Of a stretch of DNA of 64,000 nt, positions 17,616 to 27,477 are shown piece after piece. This DNA comes from Oscillatoria nigro-viridis PCC 7112 (GTDB lineage: Bacteria; Cyanobacteriota; Cyanobacteriia; Cyanobacteriales; Microcoleaceae): positions 4,416,501-4,480,500 of the forward strand of contig NC_019729.1 in assembly GCF_000317475.1 (NCBI RefSeq), written 5' to 3'. Within the stretch, counting starts at the first letter, position 1, and the number at the start of each line of letters is the position of its first letter. The notes under the pieces are model-generated. The model saw nothing but the letters and a program-made list of their open reading frames with translations, was not told the DNA's origin and made no database searches. Made by a program: the position numbers and the translations under genes.

Positions 17616-19685
17616 ATGAATGTCAAGACAGTATCGCCAGCCTCCCCGCAAACTTATACAAATTCAGGGACTCAGGCTGTACTAAGCAATCTCAAAGATG
17701 CAAACACCATTCCCCTGCAAGCAGTACCAGTATCACTAGAGACTGAGGTAGTAACGGACGATCGGCTAAAATCCGCCAGAGACATAGCTTTCGAGTTGGC
17801 CGGAGATACTGTTCGGTACGATCCAGTGGCGATCGCAGCCCTGTACCGAAATCGACCTCTACAAGTCTGGGGAAGGCTGTCGAGCGTTGTTTGGACATTT
17901 TTTAGCTTTGCCTTCAGTGTGTGGTTCGACAGCAAAACAGGTCGTACCGCCACCAACCAAAAGCGTCGCGCCGTCCGACTGCGGGAAATTCTCGGCCAAC
18001 TCGGCCCAGCTTTCATCAAAATCGGACAAGCACTCTCAACACGGCCGGACTTAGTACCGCCAGTATATTTAGAAGAACTAACAACGCTGCAAGACCAATT
18101 GCCAGCATTTCCCAACGAAGTAGCATATCAATTCATCCAAGAAGAATTGGGCGCCCACCCCAAAGACATCTACGCAGAAATCAGCCCAGATCCGATCGCC
18201 GCAGCTTCCCTCGGACAAGTCTACAAAGGCAAACTCAAAACCGGGGAAACAGTCGCCATCAAAGTCCAGCGACCTGGTTTAGCCGAAAACATCGGCTTAG
18301 ATATCTACATCCTGCGGCGTCTTGCAGTTTGGGCACAAAACAACTTCAAAATAATTCGCAGTGACCTCGCAGGCATTATGGACGAGTTGGGCGAGCGCAT
18401 TTACGAAGAAATGGACTACACCCACGAAGGTCACAATGCCGAACGGTTTGCCCAACTCTACGGCCACATCAAAGACATTTACGTTCCCAGCATCTACTGG
18501 GAATATACCCGCCGCCGCGTCTTAACAATGGAGTGGATCACCGGCATCAAACTTACGAATTTAGAAGCCGTTAAAGCTCAAGGAATCGACGCTCCTTACT
18601 TAATTGAAGTGGGGGTGCAGTGCTCTCTCAGACAACTCCTAGAACACGGTTTCTTTCACGCCGACCCGCATCCCGGCAATCTTTTGGCAACTCCTGACGG
18701 TCAATTAGCTTATCTCGATTTCGGGATGATGAGCGAAGTTAAACCTTATCAGCGATACGGCTTGTTGGAAGCTGTGGTGCATTTGGTGAACCGCGACTTT
18801 GAAGGTTTGGCAAAAGATTATGTCAAGTTGGAATTTTTAACGCCAGATACGGATTTGACGCCAATTATTCCGGCTTTGGCGGGGGTGTTTAACAATGCTT
18901 TGGGTGCTAGCGTTGCCGAACTCAATTTCAAAAGCATTACTGACGAGCTTTCGGCGGTAATGTACGAATATCCTTTCCGGGTTCCAGCTTACTACGCTTT
19001 GATTATTCGATCGCTCGTTACGTTAGAAGGGATTGCCATCAACGTTGACCCCGAATTCAAAGTGTTGAGCAAAGCTTATCCTTATGTCGCAAAACGGCTG
19101 TTGAGCGACCCCGCACCGGAATTGAGAGCATCCCTGCAAGATTTGCTGTTCAAACAAGGCGAATTCCGCTGGAACCGCTTAGAAAACTTGCTCAACAATG
19201 CCCGCGAGAGCGATGATTACGATGTCAGCAAACTCTTGAACCAAGCATTAGAATATTTATTTTCCGAAAGGGGAGATTTCATTCGCGATCGTATTGTCCT
19301 CGAATTAGTCAAAAGTCTCGACACGCTTTCGAGCAATGCTTTTGCTAACGCCAAAGCAGTCGTCGGCGAATGGTTTGGAGTCAAGGCAAATCAACCTGTG
19401 GTTTCACCAACTGAACAAAAAAACTTAGAACACATCAAGCGGATTTGGGATATTTTGCAATCAACTCCCGGTTTTGACTCGATGAAAGTATTGCAGCTAC
19501 TGCCGCAGTTGTTGGTGAAACCGGAAGTGCAGAATATGGGGCAGAAAGTAGTCGGCGGTTTAGCTCAAAGAGCAGTTGCTAGGGTGATTCGCGAGTTTTT
19601 GCTTTCGCAGGAACAGGATGCGATTCCAGAGAATGGAAGCTATGCTAAAACTTCGCCTCAGTTGTCTTTGCCTGTGGCGAAGTAG
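17616..19685 (+). CDS. ABC1/AarF/UbiB-family atypical protein kinase
   Basis: 689 residues. Diagnostic motifs: KIGQ at 135-138 in AFIKIGQALSTRPDLVP, the Ala-rich loop AAASLGQVYKGKL, VAIKVQRPG, the catalytic HADPHPGNL (His348, Asp350) and metal-binding DFG (Asp368). The family includes UbiB/Coq8, needed for isoprenoid quinone synthesis, and plastid ABC1K proteins that control prenyl-lipid metabolism; cyanobacteria have several paralogues, so the exact substrate is unknown. The C-terminal 200 residues are helical. The 5' gap contains several GATC/HIP1-like sites but no clear promoter. Confidence 0.93.
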   Translation: MNVKTVSPASPQTYTNSGTQAVLSNLKDANTIPLQAVPVSLETEVVTDDRLKSARDIAFELAGDTVRYDPVAIAALYRNRPLQVWGRLSSVVWTFFSFAFSVWFDSKTGRTATNQKRRAVRLREILGQLGPAFIKIGQALSTRPDLVPPVYLEELTTLQDQLPAFPNEVAYQFIQEELGAHPKDIYAEISPDPIAAASLGQVYKGKLKTGETVAIKVQRPGLAENIGLDIYILRRLAVWAQNNFKIIRSDLAGIMDELGERIYEEMDYTHEGHNAERFAQLYGHIKDIYVPSIYWEYTRRRVLTMEWITGIKLTNLEAVKAQGIDAPYLIEVGVQCSLRQLLEHGFFHADPHPGNLLATPDGQLAYLDFGMMSEVKPYQRYGLLEAVVHLVNRDFEGLAKDYVKLEFLTPDTDLTPIIPALAGVFNNALGASVAELNFKSITDELSAVMYEYPFRVPAYYALIIRSLVTLEGIAINVDPEFKVLSKAYPYVAKRLLSDPAPELRASLQDLLFKQGEFRWNRLENLLNNARESDDYDVSKLLNQALEYLFSERGDFIRDRIVLELVKSLDTLSSNAFANAKAVVGEWFGVKANQPVVSPTEQKNLEHIKRIWDILQSTPGFDSMKVLQLLPQLLVKPEVQNMGQKVVGGLAQRAVARVIREFLLSQEQDAIPENGSYAKTSPQLSLPVAK

Positions 19686-19770
19686 TTTGATTGGGCGTTT
19701 TTTGACCGCAGATATTAGCAGATAAACGCAGATGAACGCAGATGAAATTTTGTCTGCGTTCTTTTAATTA

Positions 19771-21440
19771 GGGCTTGCTGAATAAGTCCAAAAAACTCAA
19801 AAAAGTTCCATCGCGCTATTGCTAGCCTACGCTCAACTTAAGTTTTTCTTTTAGTTGTAATACCAGGATATAACTTTTGATAATCGTTGCCTTCTTTCCA
19901 GTTGTTATTAATAAAAATTGACACACAAAAAGCCACAATAACCGCAATAACCCAGCCACAAGGTTCATAACTAAAAAAGCAATTGCAATCGTTGTTTGGG
20001 ATGTATTATCGAGTTTAGCCATCACTCGATCGAGATTAAATCTTCTTTTTGCTTGACCAAATTTTCCTTCTATAGCTTGACGAGCTTTCTCATCTTCTTG
20101 AGCTTGCTTTTTTGTTGCTTTACTCACATGGGCTGGTCGTCTTCCCAAGGGCGGACCACTCATCCTAATTCCTCTTTCTTTACACCATGCTCTATTCGAT
20201 AGAGTGCGATAAATTTGGTCAACGTGAACTGATTCTGGGTAATGTCCTGTGAATTCTTTAAATGCTTCTACTTGGGCTATTAAGTCTCCTGATTCATTGA
20301 AGTTATCCCAACTAATTCGATCTAAAAATATATACCCGTCACAACTGCTCGCTGAGATTTTGGCTCCAAACTCTGTGGCTTTTCCTGCTTTTCCTCTAAC
20401 TATGGGACGAACATGGGGTTGGGTTAAACTTACTATTCTATCGTCAATTCTATTTGTTTTGTGTTGGTACATCCAGGATTGTTGGCGGTAAACTTCCTGA
20501 CAGACTAGCAGCAGTTTATATTGTCGCTTACTCAAGTTCTCCAAAAGAGAGCCTAACTCGATTAATTTCTCAATATGAGCTAGGTTTCTTTTGATATATT
20601 GCAGTTGCTTTTTAATGGCTGTTCTTTTTTTGCTCTGCGTCGGTCGGCGCTGCTTGGCAATCGCTAGGTAATCTTTACGAGCTTTTTTGCGGTAGGTTCT
20701 GGGTTTTTTCAGGCATTGGTCTTTGATTGACTCGTAGAGGATATCTACGATTTTTTCGGTTTGCATTCTTGTTCGATTGAGAATTCCTATGTCAGTTGGA
20801 TAGGTGATATCTGCGCTAGCACAAGTTGCATCTAATAATAATTTTCCCTGATTTTCACTCTCATTTAGTTCTGCTGGTTTTTTTTTGCTTGATTCAGGTT
20901 GAGGTGTCGGGGATTCTCGGAGATTCTTCACCATCTTTTGGTTCACTTTATTGACGAGATTGACGCTGATTCTTTGTCGAAAATGAACCAATAGGGAGGC
21001 ATCAAATGGAATCTCATTGCTATAGAATGAGAGACCGATAAAGTATTGTAGATAAGGGTTTTCTCGAATTTGTTCTACAGTTTCGCGATCGCTAGTTCCC
21101 AATTTCTCTTTGATGATTAATGCCCCCAATGCTATCCTAAATGATTTAGCGGGTGCCCCTATAGATGAGGCAAAATTTTCAGCATATTCTGCTTCAAATT
21201 CTGACCACGGTATCAATTGGGCCATCATTACCCAACGGTTGTCTGAGGCTAATTTTCCTCCATGAGGAAATTCAAAGCTTTCTGGTGGGGTGCCGTCTGG
21301 GTCAACTTTTCGGTACACAACTGTTAACGGTGGTGCAAGGGTTCTGTACTATTTTACCTGTATTTGTTGCACTCACCACCCACGCTCGGGCGATCGCAGC
21401 CCTCATGTGGTGAACCTTTCAGCACTTATTCAGCAAGCCC
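19771..21440 (-). mobile_element. IS5/IS1182-like insertion sequence
   Basis: 1670 bp. Termini GGGCTTGCTGAATAAGT and its inverse CTTATTCAGCAAGCCC are perfect for about 16 bases. TAATTA lies on both sides (19765-19770 and 21441-21446) and is the apparent target duplication. One transposase gene fills the element. Both ends and the DDE gene look intact, so it may be recent. Its right edge supplies the last base of the stop codon of the VWA gene. Confidence 0.88.
19822..21318 (-). CDS. DDE transposase, IS5/IS1182-like
   Basis: 498 residues from GTG 21318. The N-terminal DUF772-type region (GALIIKEKLGTSDRETVEQI) is followed by the RNase H-like core: LLLDATCASADITYP, then ESVHVDQIYRT and EGKFGQAKRRFNLDRV, giving Asp-Asp-Glu. 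A basic middle insertion (KKARKDYLAIAKQRRPTQSK) separates the first two Asp residues. It cuts and joins the element's terminal inverted repeats. No frameshift or stop is seen. Confidence 0.9.
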   Translation of the reverse strand: MYRKVDPDGTPPESFEFPHGGKLASDNRWVMMAQLIPWSEFEAEYAENFASSIGAPAKSFRIALGALIIKEKLGTSDRETVEQIRENPYLQYFIGLSFYSNEIPFDASLLVHFRQRISVNLVNKVNQKMVKNLRESPTPQPESSKKKPAELNESENQGKLLLDATCASADITYPTDIGILNRTRMQTEKIVDILYESIKDQCLKKPRTYRKKARKDYLAIAKQRRPTQSKKRTAIKKQLQYIKRNLAHIEKLIELGSLLENLSKRQYKLLLVCQEVYRQQSWMYQHKTNRIDDRIVSLTQPHVRPIVRGKAGKATEFGAKISASSCDGYIFLDRISWDNFNESGDLIAQVEAFKEFTGHYPESVHVDQIYRTLSNRAWCKERGIRMSGPPLGRRPAHVSKATKKQAQEDEKARQAIEGKFGQAKRRFNLDRVMAKLDNTSQTTIAIAFLVMNLVAGLLRLLWLFVCQFLLITTGKKATIIKSYILVLQLKEKLKLSVG

Positions 21441-22549
21441 TAATTAAGCTTGAATCCTTTAGCCGCTAATTGCTGGCGGAGACTCTGAATAATTACGCGA
21501 TCGAGAGTATTTTCACCGCTATTGGTACTAGATTGGCGCTGTTGTTCAATATATGCTGCACGCTTTTGAGATAAGTCGCGGATCGTCTTTTTAATCGCCT
21601 CTCTTTCGGTTTTCTTTCCAGCTACATATGCTCTTTTTTCTGTTAGCGTCATCCCTCGCATGATTTCTGGTAAATTATCATCTGATATTGCTTCTAGTTT
21701 AACTGTTCCGTTTTCGAGAGCATCCAGCAAGTCCCAAGAAGCATTATCATAGTATTCAGAAGCTTTGGACGCACTACGCAAAACCCTATTGCTGCCAGCA
21801 TTACTATCTTCAACTGCTTGACGTTGTTGTCCTATTCTTCCTTCTCTACCGTAGGGAATGTAAGTTTGATTTAGTTTAGTATTCCAAGTAGAAATTTCGT
21901 CGTCGTAAGGGGACTTAATTACCACAATTTGTTGGTTTTGATTAATGTTGAAGCTACTGCCTTTTGCTAAATCTGCTCCTGATACCCAAAGTTGTCGCTC
22001 CTGACTTTCGGCTGAACCACAGTAGATTGTATTAACGAGGGTATCTCCTTTGACAGCGAGATTGACAGATTGATTCCAAAGTATTGGGCCCTGATCGAAT
22101 GGTTCATTACCCGCAATAAAAATCACGCGAAAATCTTCCTGATTTTTACTCCAGTTTAATTCTTGCATTGCCGAACGAATTACCCAGCCAGCATATTCTT
22201 GACCGCCGTTGGTTTTGATACTAAATAGCTTTTCGGAAACTAAATCTAATTCACGAGTAAATCCAGTTAATAATCTGACAAAACCTTCTGAGGAAGGTAA
22301 GCTGTCATTACCATAATGGTACAGAGCAACTTCTAAATCTGGTACTTCGCCATCTTTGGTTACTTTAGTTAAAAAATTAACAACTTGCCAAAGTTGAGTA
22401 CGAGTCTGGTCAATCAGTCCATCCATGCTATTACTAGAATCTAAAAGGATGGCTATCTGAATCTTTGCTTTGGCGAAAGCTGCTGTGGGAGAACACAAAA
22501 TACTTAGGGTTAAAGCTGTAGTGAATAAAATTCTAGTTAGTTTCTGCAT
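21440..22549 (-). CDS. Secreted von Willebrand factor A domain protein
   Basis: 369 residues from ATG 22549 (preceded by GGGGA); an upstream start would add 14 residues. The N-terminal signal peptide runs to about AAFAKA. The VWA domain starts AILLDSSNSM (MIDAS DxSxS near residue 37), with IFIAGNEPFDQG as the later metal-site strand. The C-terminal third is charged and helical (LTEKRAYVAGKKTEREAIKK). Likely periplasmic; the ligand is unknown. The stop codon is TAG, of which the last base is the first base of the adjacent insertion sequence; before insertion the same codon would have been TAA, so the protein is unchanged. Confidence 0.85.
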   Translation of the reverse strand: MQKLTRILFTTALTLSILCSPTAAFAKAKIQIAILLDSSNSMDGLIDQTRTQLWQVVNFLTKVTKDGEVPDLEVALYHYGNDSLPSSEGFVRLLTGFTRELDLVSEKLFSIKTNGGQEYAGWVIRSAMQELNWSKNQEDFRVIFIAGNEPFDQGPILWNQSVNLAVKGDTLVNTIYCGSAESQERQLWVSGADLAKGSSFNINQNQQIVVIKSPYDDEISTWNTKLNQTYIPYGREGRIGQQRQAVEDSNAGSNRVLRSASKASEYYDNASWDLLDALENGTVKLEAISDDNLPEIMRGMTLTEKRAYVAGKKTEREAIKKTIRDLSQKRAAYIEQQRQSSTNSGENTLDRVIIQSLRQQLAAKGFKLN

Positions 22550-22690
22550 GGAATTTCCCCTACAAAATGATTTTTTACAAATTATAGTCATTGGGAAATG
22601 GATTTAGTCACTGGTGTCAAGTCACTTGTAACAAGATTTTACATTTTTCAGAAACGGGCAAGATGCCCGTTCCACAAAAGTTATTAGTAG

Positions 22691-22747
22691 GGTGTGTCAG
22701 CTATGATTATTTTCGGTTTAAACTAAAAATCTAATAGCTGACGCACC
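22691..22747. repeat. REP-like palindrome
   Basis: GGTGTGTCAGCTAT and ATAGCTGACGCACC form the arms of a 57-bp imperfect palindrome. A smaller GGGCA/TGCCC hairpin lies just before it (about 22656-22669). Confidence 0.5.
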
Positions 22748-22786
22748 ACACAAAACTAAAGTTGTGTCAGAATTATAATTTTGGTG

Positions 22787-23062
22787 ATGATTCATAATTT
22801 CGCATTAAGCCGTGAAGAAGTTGCACAACGTGCAAAGCAATTGTACGAAAGCAACATCTGCCAAAAGGTCGAGGTGGAAGAGAACATCGGCAAGATGGTC
22901 ATCATCGACATTGAGACAGGTGATTATGAAGTCGATAAAACTGGATTGCAAGCATCTCGCAACCTTAGTAAAAAGCACCCAAACGCCCGACTCTTTGGTA
23001 TTCGTATTGGATATAACGTTGCTGTCTCATTTGGTGGTGTCATGGAGCGTGTCTGCAAGTGA
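22787..23062 (+). CDS. Small conserved-looking protein, function unknown
   Basis: 91 residues from ATG 22787; the frame also has TTG and GTG two and one codons earlier. The sequence reads as a helical N-terminus (SREEVAQRAKQLYES) followed by strands (KMVIIDIETGDYEVD, FGIRIGYNVAVSFGG). It resembles small cyanobacterial proteins often found as paired genes, some annotated as antitoxin-like, but no partner is seen directly downstream, so I do not assign a role. Confidence 0.65.
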   Translation: MIHNFALSREEVAQRAKQLYESNICQKVEVEENIGKMVIIDIETGDYEVDKTGLQASRNLSKKHPNARLFGIRIGYNVAVSFGGVMERVCK

Positions 23063-23100
23063 TTTCTTTCGTTGAGCTAGACACGATCGCCTGCTGTCCA

Positions 23101-23164
23101 AGAAACCGGGTTTCTGCGACAATTTTCACATCCTCATGAGATTTTACGAAGAAACCCGGTTTCT
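23101..23164. repeat. Paired AGAAACCGGGTTTCT palindromes
   Basis: Two 15-bp palindromes (23101-23115 and 23150-23164) that also pair with each other. The same motif recurs at 24403, 35417, 49127 and 60660, mostly at gene ends, where it can act as a terminator stem. Confidence 0.6.
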
Positions 23165-23271
23165 CAGTGATAGTGCGATCGGGGTGGTTTATTTGTTGAG
23201 TTAAGGTAGAGTAAAAAGCCTTCAGATTGTTCAAAGTTAAACCGCTAGTGCAAAGTGTGGTGTGGTATTCT

Positions 23272-24225
23272 ATGAATAGAAATTCAAATCGAAAGATTAA
23301 TCAAGATGAGCGATTGAGTATCAATTCGGATCTTTCCTCTTCTTTGAGAAAAAAATACTCGATTACTATCATTATCTTAATCATATTAAGCGTACTCAGT
23401 ATTTCTCTTAAATCGGATAAAGTTAACAGCAATATTTGGAGTCTTTCAGTAGAATTAAAGGTTACATCGGTAACTTTAGTTCTTGTCTTTATTTTTTGGC
23501 TTCCTATTTTATTTCCTTGGATTATTTCTCAACTTCCGCAAGTGCAAGGTTCTTTAAATTGGTTGCGCGAACAAGGCATTGAGGAAATTGAGACTAATCT
23601 ACTGAGAATTAAACTAAAATACGGTGTTCAAGAAGCATCAGAAAAATACGAAGAAAAAATATCAGATATTGGGGCTATAAATCTAACATCTCAGGAAACG
23701 CAGCAGCAGCTTGAGGGACGCTATCGAGAGGCCATAGCTTTAGTCGATCCTGCGAGCGATATAGATTCAACGGAAGCATTGAAGCGGATAGATCAATTGG
23801 CTGGCTATTACGATAGGGTTAGAGATGAAATGCCCTATGGACATAACCGCACAAAATTAATGCACGAAATTTCCTCAACAATGTGGACTTTAATTCCTAA
23901 AGTTATAAATTTTCCTGTTCGTGAAAGACTAAATAGCCAGAAGGGAGGAGAGCGTTTGTCTGCTTACAAGCACGTTGAGTGGAACACATCAACTGATTAT
24001 ATAAATTTGTTAGTTTCTAGAGCAGTTGGTATTATGGAGATGCCATACACGCAATACGCTGCTTTATTGGCACTAAGAAGAGTGGTAACAAACAATCAAT
24101 TTGCTCCCATTAAATCAGCAGAAATTATAGATATTTTGAACTGGTCAGCAAATCTTGATTATATGCAGCCAGAGCGCCGAAAATTAATGATTGAAATTGC
24201 TTCCCTACTAAAAACAAAGGCATAA
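23272..24225 (+). CDS. Uncharacterised membrane protein
   Basis: 317 residues from ATG 23272 (a TTG-initiated frame extends 15 codons further). Two hydrophobic segments are seen at about residues 28-45 (SITIIILIILSVLSISL) and 63-84 (VTLVLVFIFWLPILFPWII), followed by a soluble helical domain of about 220 residues (QEASEKYEEKISDIG, STEALKRIDQLAGYYDRV). I do not recognise the family. The topology suggests a small membrane anchor with a cytosolic helical domain. It converges on the RTX gene and shares a bidirectional terminator. Confidence 0.7.
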   Translation: MNRNSNRKINQDERLSINSDLSSSLRKKYSITIIILIILSVLSISLKSDKVNSNIWSLSVELKVTSVTLVLVFIFWLPILFPWIISQLPQVQGSLNWLREQGIEEIETNLLRIKLKYGVQEASEKYEEKISDIGAINLTSQETQQQLEGRYREAIALVDPASDIDSTEALKRIDQLAGYYDRVRDEMPYGHNRTKLMHEISSTMWTLIPKVINFPVRERLNSQKGGERLSAYKHVEWNTSTDYINLLVSRAVGIMEMPYTQYAALLALRRVVTNNQFAPIKSAEIIDILNWSANLDYMQPERRKLMIEIASLLKTKA

Positions 24226-24402
24226 AGCCTGCTAGTTCCGCCGCATAACAACTCGCTTGCACCCTTTCCGAATCAACGTCATCGGGTTAGGCACGAAAGG
24301 TTATTGGCAGCCTCTGAACAGCAACGTTAGAACGAGCGACGCACCATACCATCGATCGCGGGGATAGCTAACCCGGATTTGGTATGACAAACCGCAACAA
24401 CT

Positions 24403-24437
24403 GAAAAAAACCCGGTTTGTTCAAGAAACCGGGTTTT
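24403..24437. terminator. Bidirectional terminator
   Basis: AAACCCGGTTT and AAACCGGGTTT arms around a short loop, with A-run on the left and T-run on the right, placed between the convergent membrane-protein gene and RTX gene. Both strands give a GC stem followed by U residues. Confidence 0.65.
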
Positions 24438-24473
24438 GATCTATTCGATCGCCCTCAACCAAACCTACAATTA

Positions 24474-27388
24474 CTACAAGGTAGAAGTGCCACTTAAATC
24501 GCTACTTGTTGGTAGCTGAAGGGGACTCGGATTCGCATTGAGTAAGAGGTCAGCTTCCTTACCAGAAGTATTAGCAGTGGGGGCGATCGCACTACCAACA
24601 CTCGCGGCTTGCAAAGGAAGAATTGGCTGAGTTTGAGCGCTGGTTAGAGATGTTAACAAGCTGTTAGAGTCGTAGATCAGAATGTCATCATCGATGCCAC
24701 TAAAGCTATTCATCGTTGGAATTGAACCGCCATTCAGCAAGATGTCATCGGTAGTAGTTGTCACAGAAGTTACTGTCAAACTACCTGGATTAGTAGCTGT
24801 TGTTAGCAGTGGGAAACTTATGGCTGCTGGTGCAGTAGTCGTGCTGTTTGACTGGCTAATTGATGCAGTAGTCGTGCTGTTTGGCTGGCTAATTGATGCA
24901 GTAGTCGTGCTGTTTGGCTGACTAATTGATGCAGTAGTCGTGCTGTTTGGCTGGCTAATTGATGCAGTAGTCGTGCTGTTTGGCTGACTCATTACTGTTG
25001 CAGTCGTGTTTGATAAGCCAGCGGTAGAACTGTTATCAATCAACTCATCATCCTCACTATCAACAGGTTCGCCAGTTAAAGAATCGACAGGCGAGGGAGT
25101 ATTGAAAACTCCAGGCAGCGGGTCTCCGGGGGTGATGGAAATAAACCGAGAACTGTCAATTGTATTGACTTGAGTATCTTTCACCCAAGCTAAGTGTTCG
25201 CCAGTACCTGCGATGCTAATCAAAGCATCGTTAGTATAATTCTCGCCGCCTTGAACGATTTGCAGTTGGTCAAAAGTGAGGTCTTGTGCGAGTCCGAAGT
25301 AATCGCGATCGGCTTGGAAGTAGAAAATGTTATCAAGTCCCGAACTTGGTGATAGCACAAATATGTCGGAACTGCTGCCTCCAATCAGCGAATCTTGACC
25401 GTTTCCACCCTTGAGCACGTTGTTACCTTCGCCGCCGTAGAGACTGTCATCGCCGTCGTTGCCGTTCAGGCTGTCATTCCCACTGTCACCGTTTAAGAAG
25501 TCGTTGCCATTTCCGCCATCGAGGGTATCGTTGCTGCTGCCGCCGTCGAGACTGTCGTCGCCTTCGTTGCCCAAGAGGTTGTCGCTGCCAGCTTCCCCGG
25601 TTAGCAAGTCGTTGCCGCAACCGCCGTCGAGGGTGTCGTTACCGGCACCTCCCAGCATGGTGTCATCATCGCATTCACCAAACATCAAGTCGTCGCCGTT
25701 GCCTCCGCCCATCAAGTCGTTGCCGCTGCCGCCTGCGAGTGTGTCGTCGCCGGAATCGCCTGTGAGGATGTCGTCGCCGGAGTCGCCGACAACCAAGTCG
25801 TTACTCGCGCCGCCGTCCATCAGGTCAATTTCGTCGCCACCGTAGAGGGTGTCTTCGCCGACTTCGCCCAACATCGTGTCTTGCCCTTCACTGCCAAACA
25901 TCAAGTCGTTGCCGGCGCCTCCGAAGAGTTTGTCGTCGTCGATGCTGCCGTCAATTTTGTCGTTGCCGGCACCTCCTAATAATTGGTCGTTGCCCGTACC
26001 GCCGAACAGTTCGTCGTTGCCGGCGCCGCCGTCGATGCTGTCGTAGCCGGAACCGCCGTCGATTTTGTCTTCGCCTGCTTCTCCAAAAATCAGGTCATCG
26101 TCTTCGTTGCCCCAAATGTTGTCGTTGCCAGCGCCACCGTAAATCGAGTCGTTGCCGGCCCCGGCCCAAATGTTGTCGTTACCGTCGTTGCCGAGAATCG
26201 AGTCTGCCCCGGAACCGCCGTCGATGTTATCCTCTCCGGTTTGTCCGAGGAGGGTGTCGGCTGCATCTCCGCCGTAGATTTGGTCGCTGCCGCGGCCGCC
26301 GTCGATGAAATCTCGGTCTTCGCGGCCGTAGAGTTCGTCGTCGCCGTCGTGGCCCCACAGGGTGTCATTTCCGGTTCCGGCATCGAGGAAGTCGTTGTCG
26401 TCGTTGCCTTCGAGGCTGTCGTTGCCAGCTTGACCGAAAATGCGATCGCCCCCTTCTCCCCCTGCTAAAGTATCGTTGTTAGCGCCGCCGTCGATGTAGT
26501 CGTCGCCGCTGTTGCCGTCGGCGATGTCGTTACCGTCATTTCCGAAAATGCGATCGCGCCCAGCGCCGCCAGTTAAGCTATCATCGTCTGCGCCGCCTTC
26601 TAAGTAGTCGTCGCCATTGTTACCGGAGAGAGTATCTTTGCCGATTTGACCGAAAAGTCGATCGGCCCCTTCGCCACCATCAAGGCTGTCATTGCCCGAT
26701 TCGCCCCGCAGTTGGTCATCTCCGGTTTGTCCTAACAGCGTATCCTCGTTATCGCCACCCCACAGTTGGTCGTCATCGGCATTGCCTTCTAACAAGTCGT
26801 TGCCTTGGCGGCCGTATAATTTGTCACGGCCGTCATTGCCGGAGAGAGTATCGTTTTCGGTGCCGCCGTCCACGAAATCGTCCTCTGTTCCGCCAGCTAG
26901 GGTATCATCGCCACCTTCCCCGTAGAGACTGTCGCTATTTTCGCCGCCGTCGAGTTGGTCGTTGCCGAAACCGCCGAACAGGGTATCAGTACCGGATTCT
27001 CCCAGCAAGTTGTCAGCGTCGTCTCCTCCCCAAAGGGTGTCGCTATCGTCGCCACCGAACAGGGTGTCGAGGCCGGATTGACCGTAAATTCGATCGCGCC
27101 CTTGATTCCCCTCAAGCAAATCATTGCCGGAACCGCCGTCAACAATGTCATCGCCACTGTTGCCGATAACCGTGTCATTACCGACTTGTCCGAACAGACT
27201 GTCGTTATTATCACCACCGTCGAGAATGTCGTTACCGTCACCGCCTTCGAGGGTATCGTTTTCAGTACCGCCATTGAGAGTATCGTTGCCGAGTTCCCCA
27301 AAAAGTCGGTCTGTTCCTGAGTTGCCTTCGAGGATGTCATCGCCACCGAAGCCGTAGAGAGTGTCGCTGTCAGCTTGACCGAGAAGGG
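24474..27388 (-). pseudogene. RTX calcium-binding repeat gene, 3' part cut off by IS607
   Basis: Open for 971 codons from the IS607 junction. It continues the nonapeptide repeats GGxGxDxLx of the upstream half (for example DTLYGFGGDDILEGNSG) and then has a non-repeat C-terminus: a beta-rich segment, four or five SISQPNSTTTA repeats (24831-24995), and a Thr/Ser-rich end. Deleting 27389-29394 restores ACC CTT CTC in frame with the 5' half. Without its own start and leader this half is probably not translated, although an in-frame ATG exists at 27119. The C-terminus of RTX proteins usually carries the type I secretion signal, so the split should block export of the N-terminal half. Confidence 0.85.
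24831..24995 (-). repeat. 33-bp coding minisatellite in the RTX C-terminus
   Basis: Five tandem units of exactly 33 bp starting at 24831, 24864, 24897, 24930 and 24963. On the minus strand each encodes an 11-residue SISQPNSTTTA unit. The units differ at only a few bases, which suggests recent expansion. Confidence 0.85.
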
Positions 27389-27477
27389 TGAGGCGCTGAA
27401 ATAGATTTCTTAGACAGGTATTGACATTCTTCCCGGATTGGGTAACTATTGAGTTGTAGTATTAGAGGTAAGCAACT

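Noticed and set aside
25459..27357. Several long open frames antisense to the RTX repeats
   Set aside because: They arise because the biased Gly/Asp codons of the repeats give few stops on the other strand. Their products are low-complexity Pro/Ser or Val/Ala series and have no start signals.
27389..27477. Alternative IS607 left boundary one base to either side
   Set aside because: Only the crossover at 27387-27388 restores the RTX frame; the other placement within GGG gives a frameshift.
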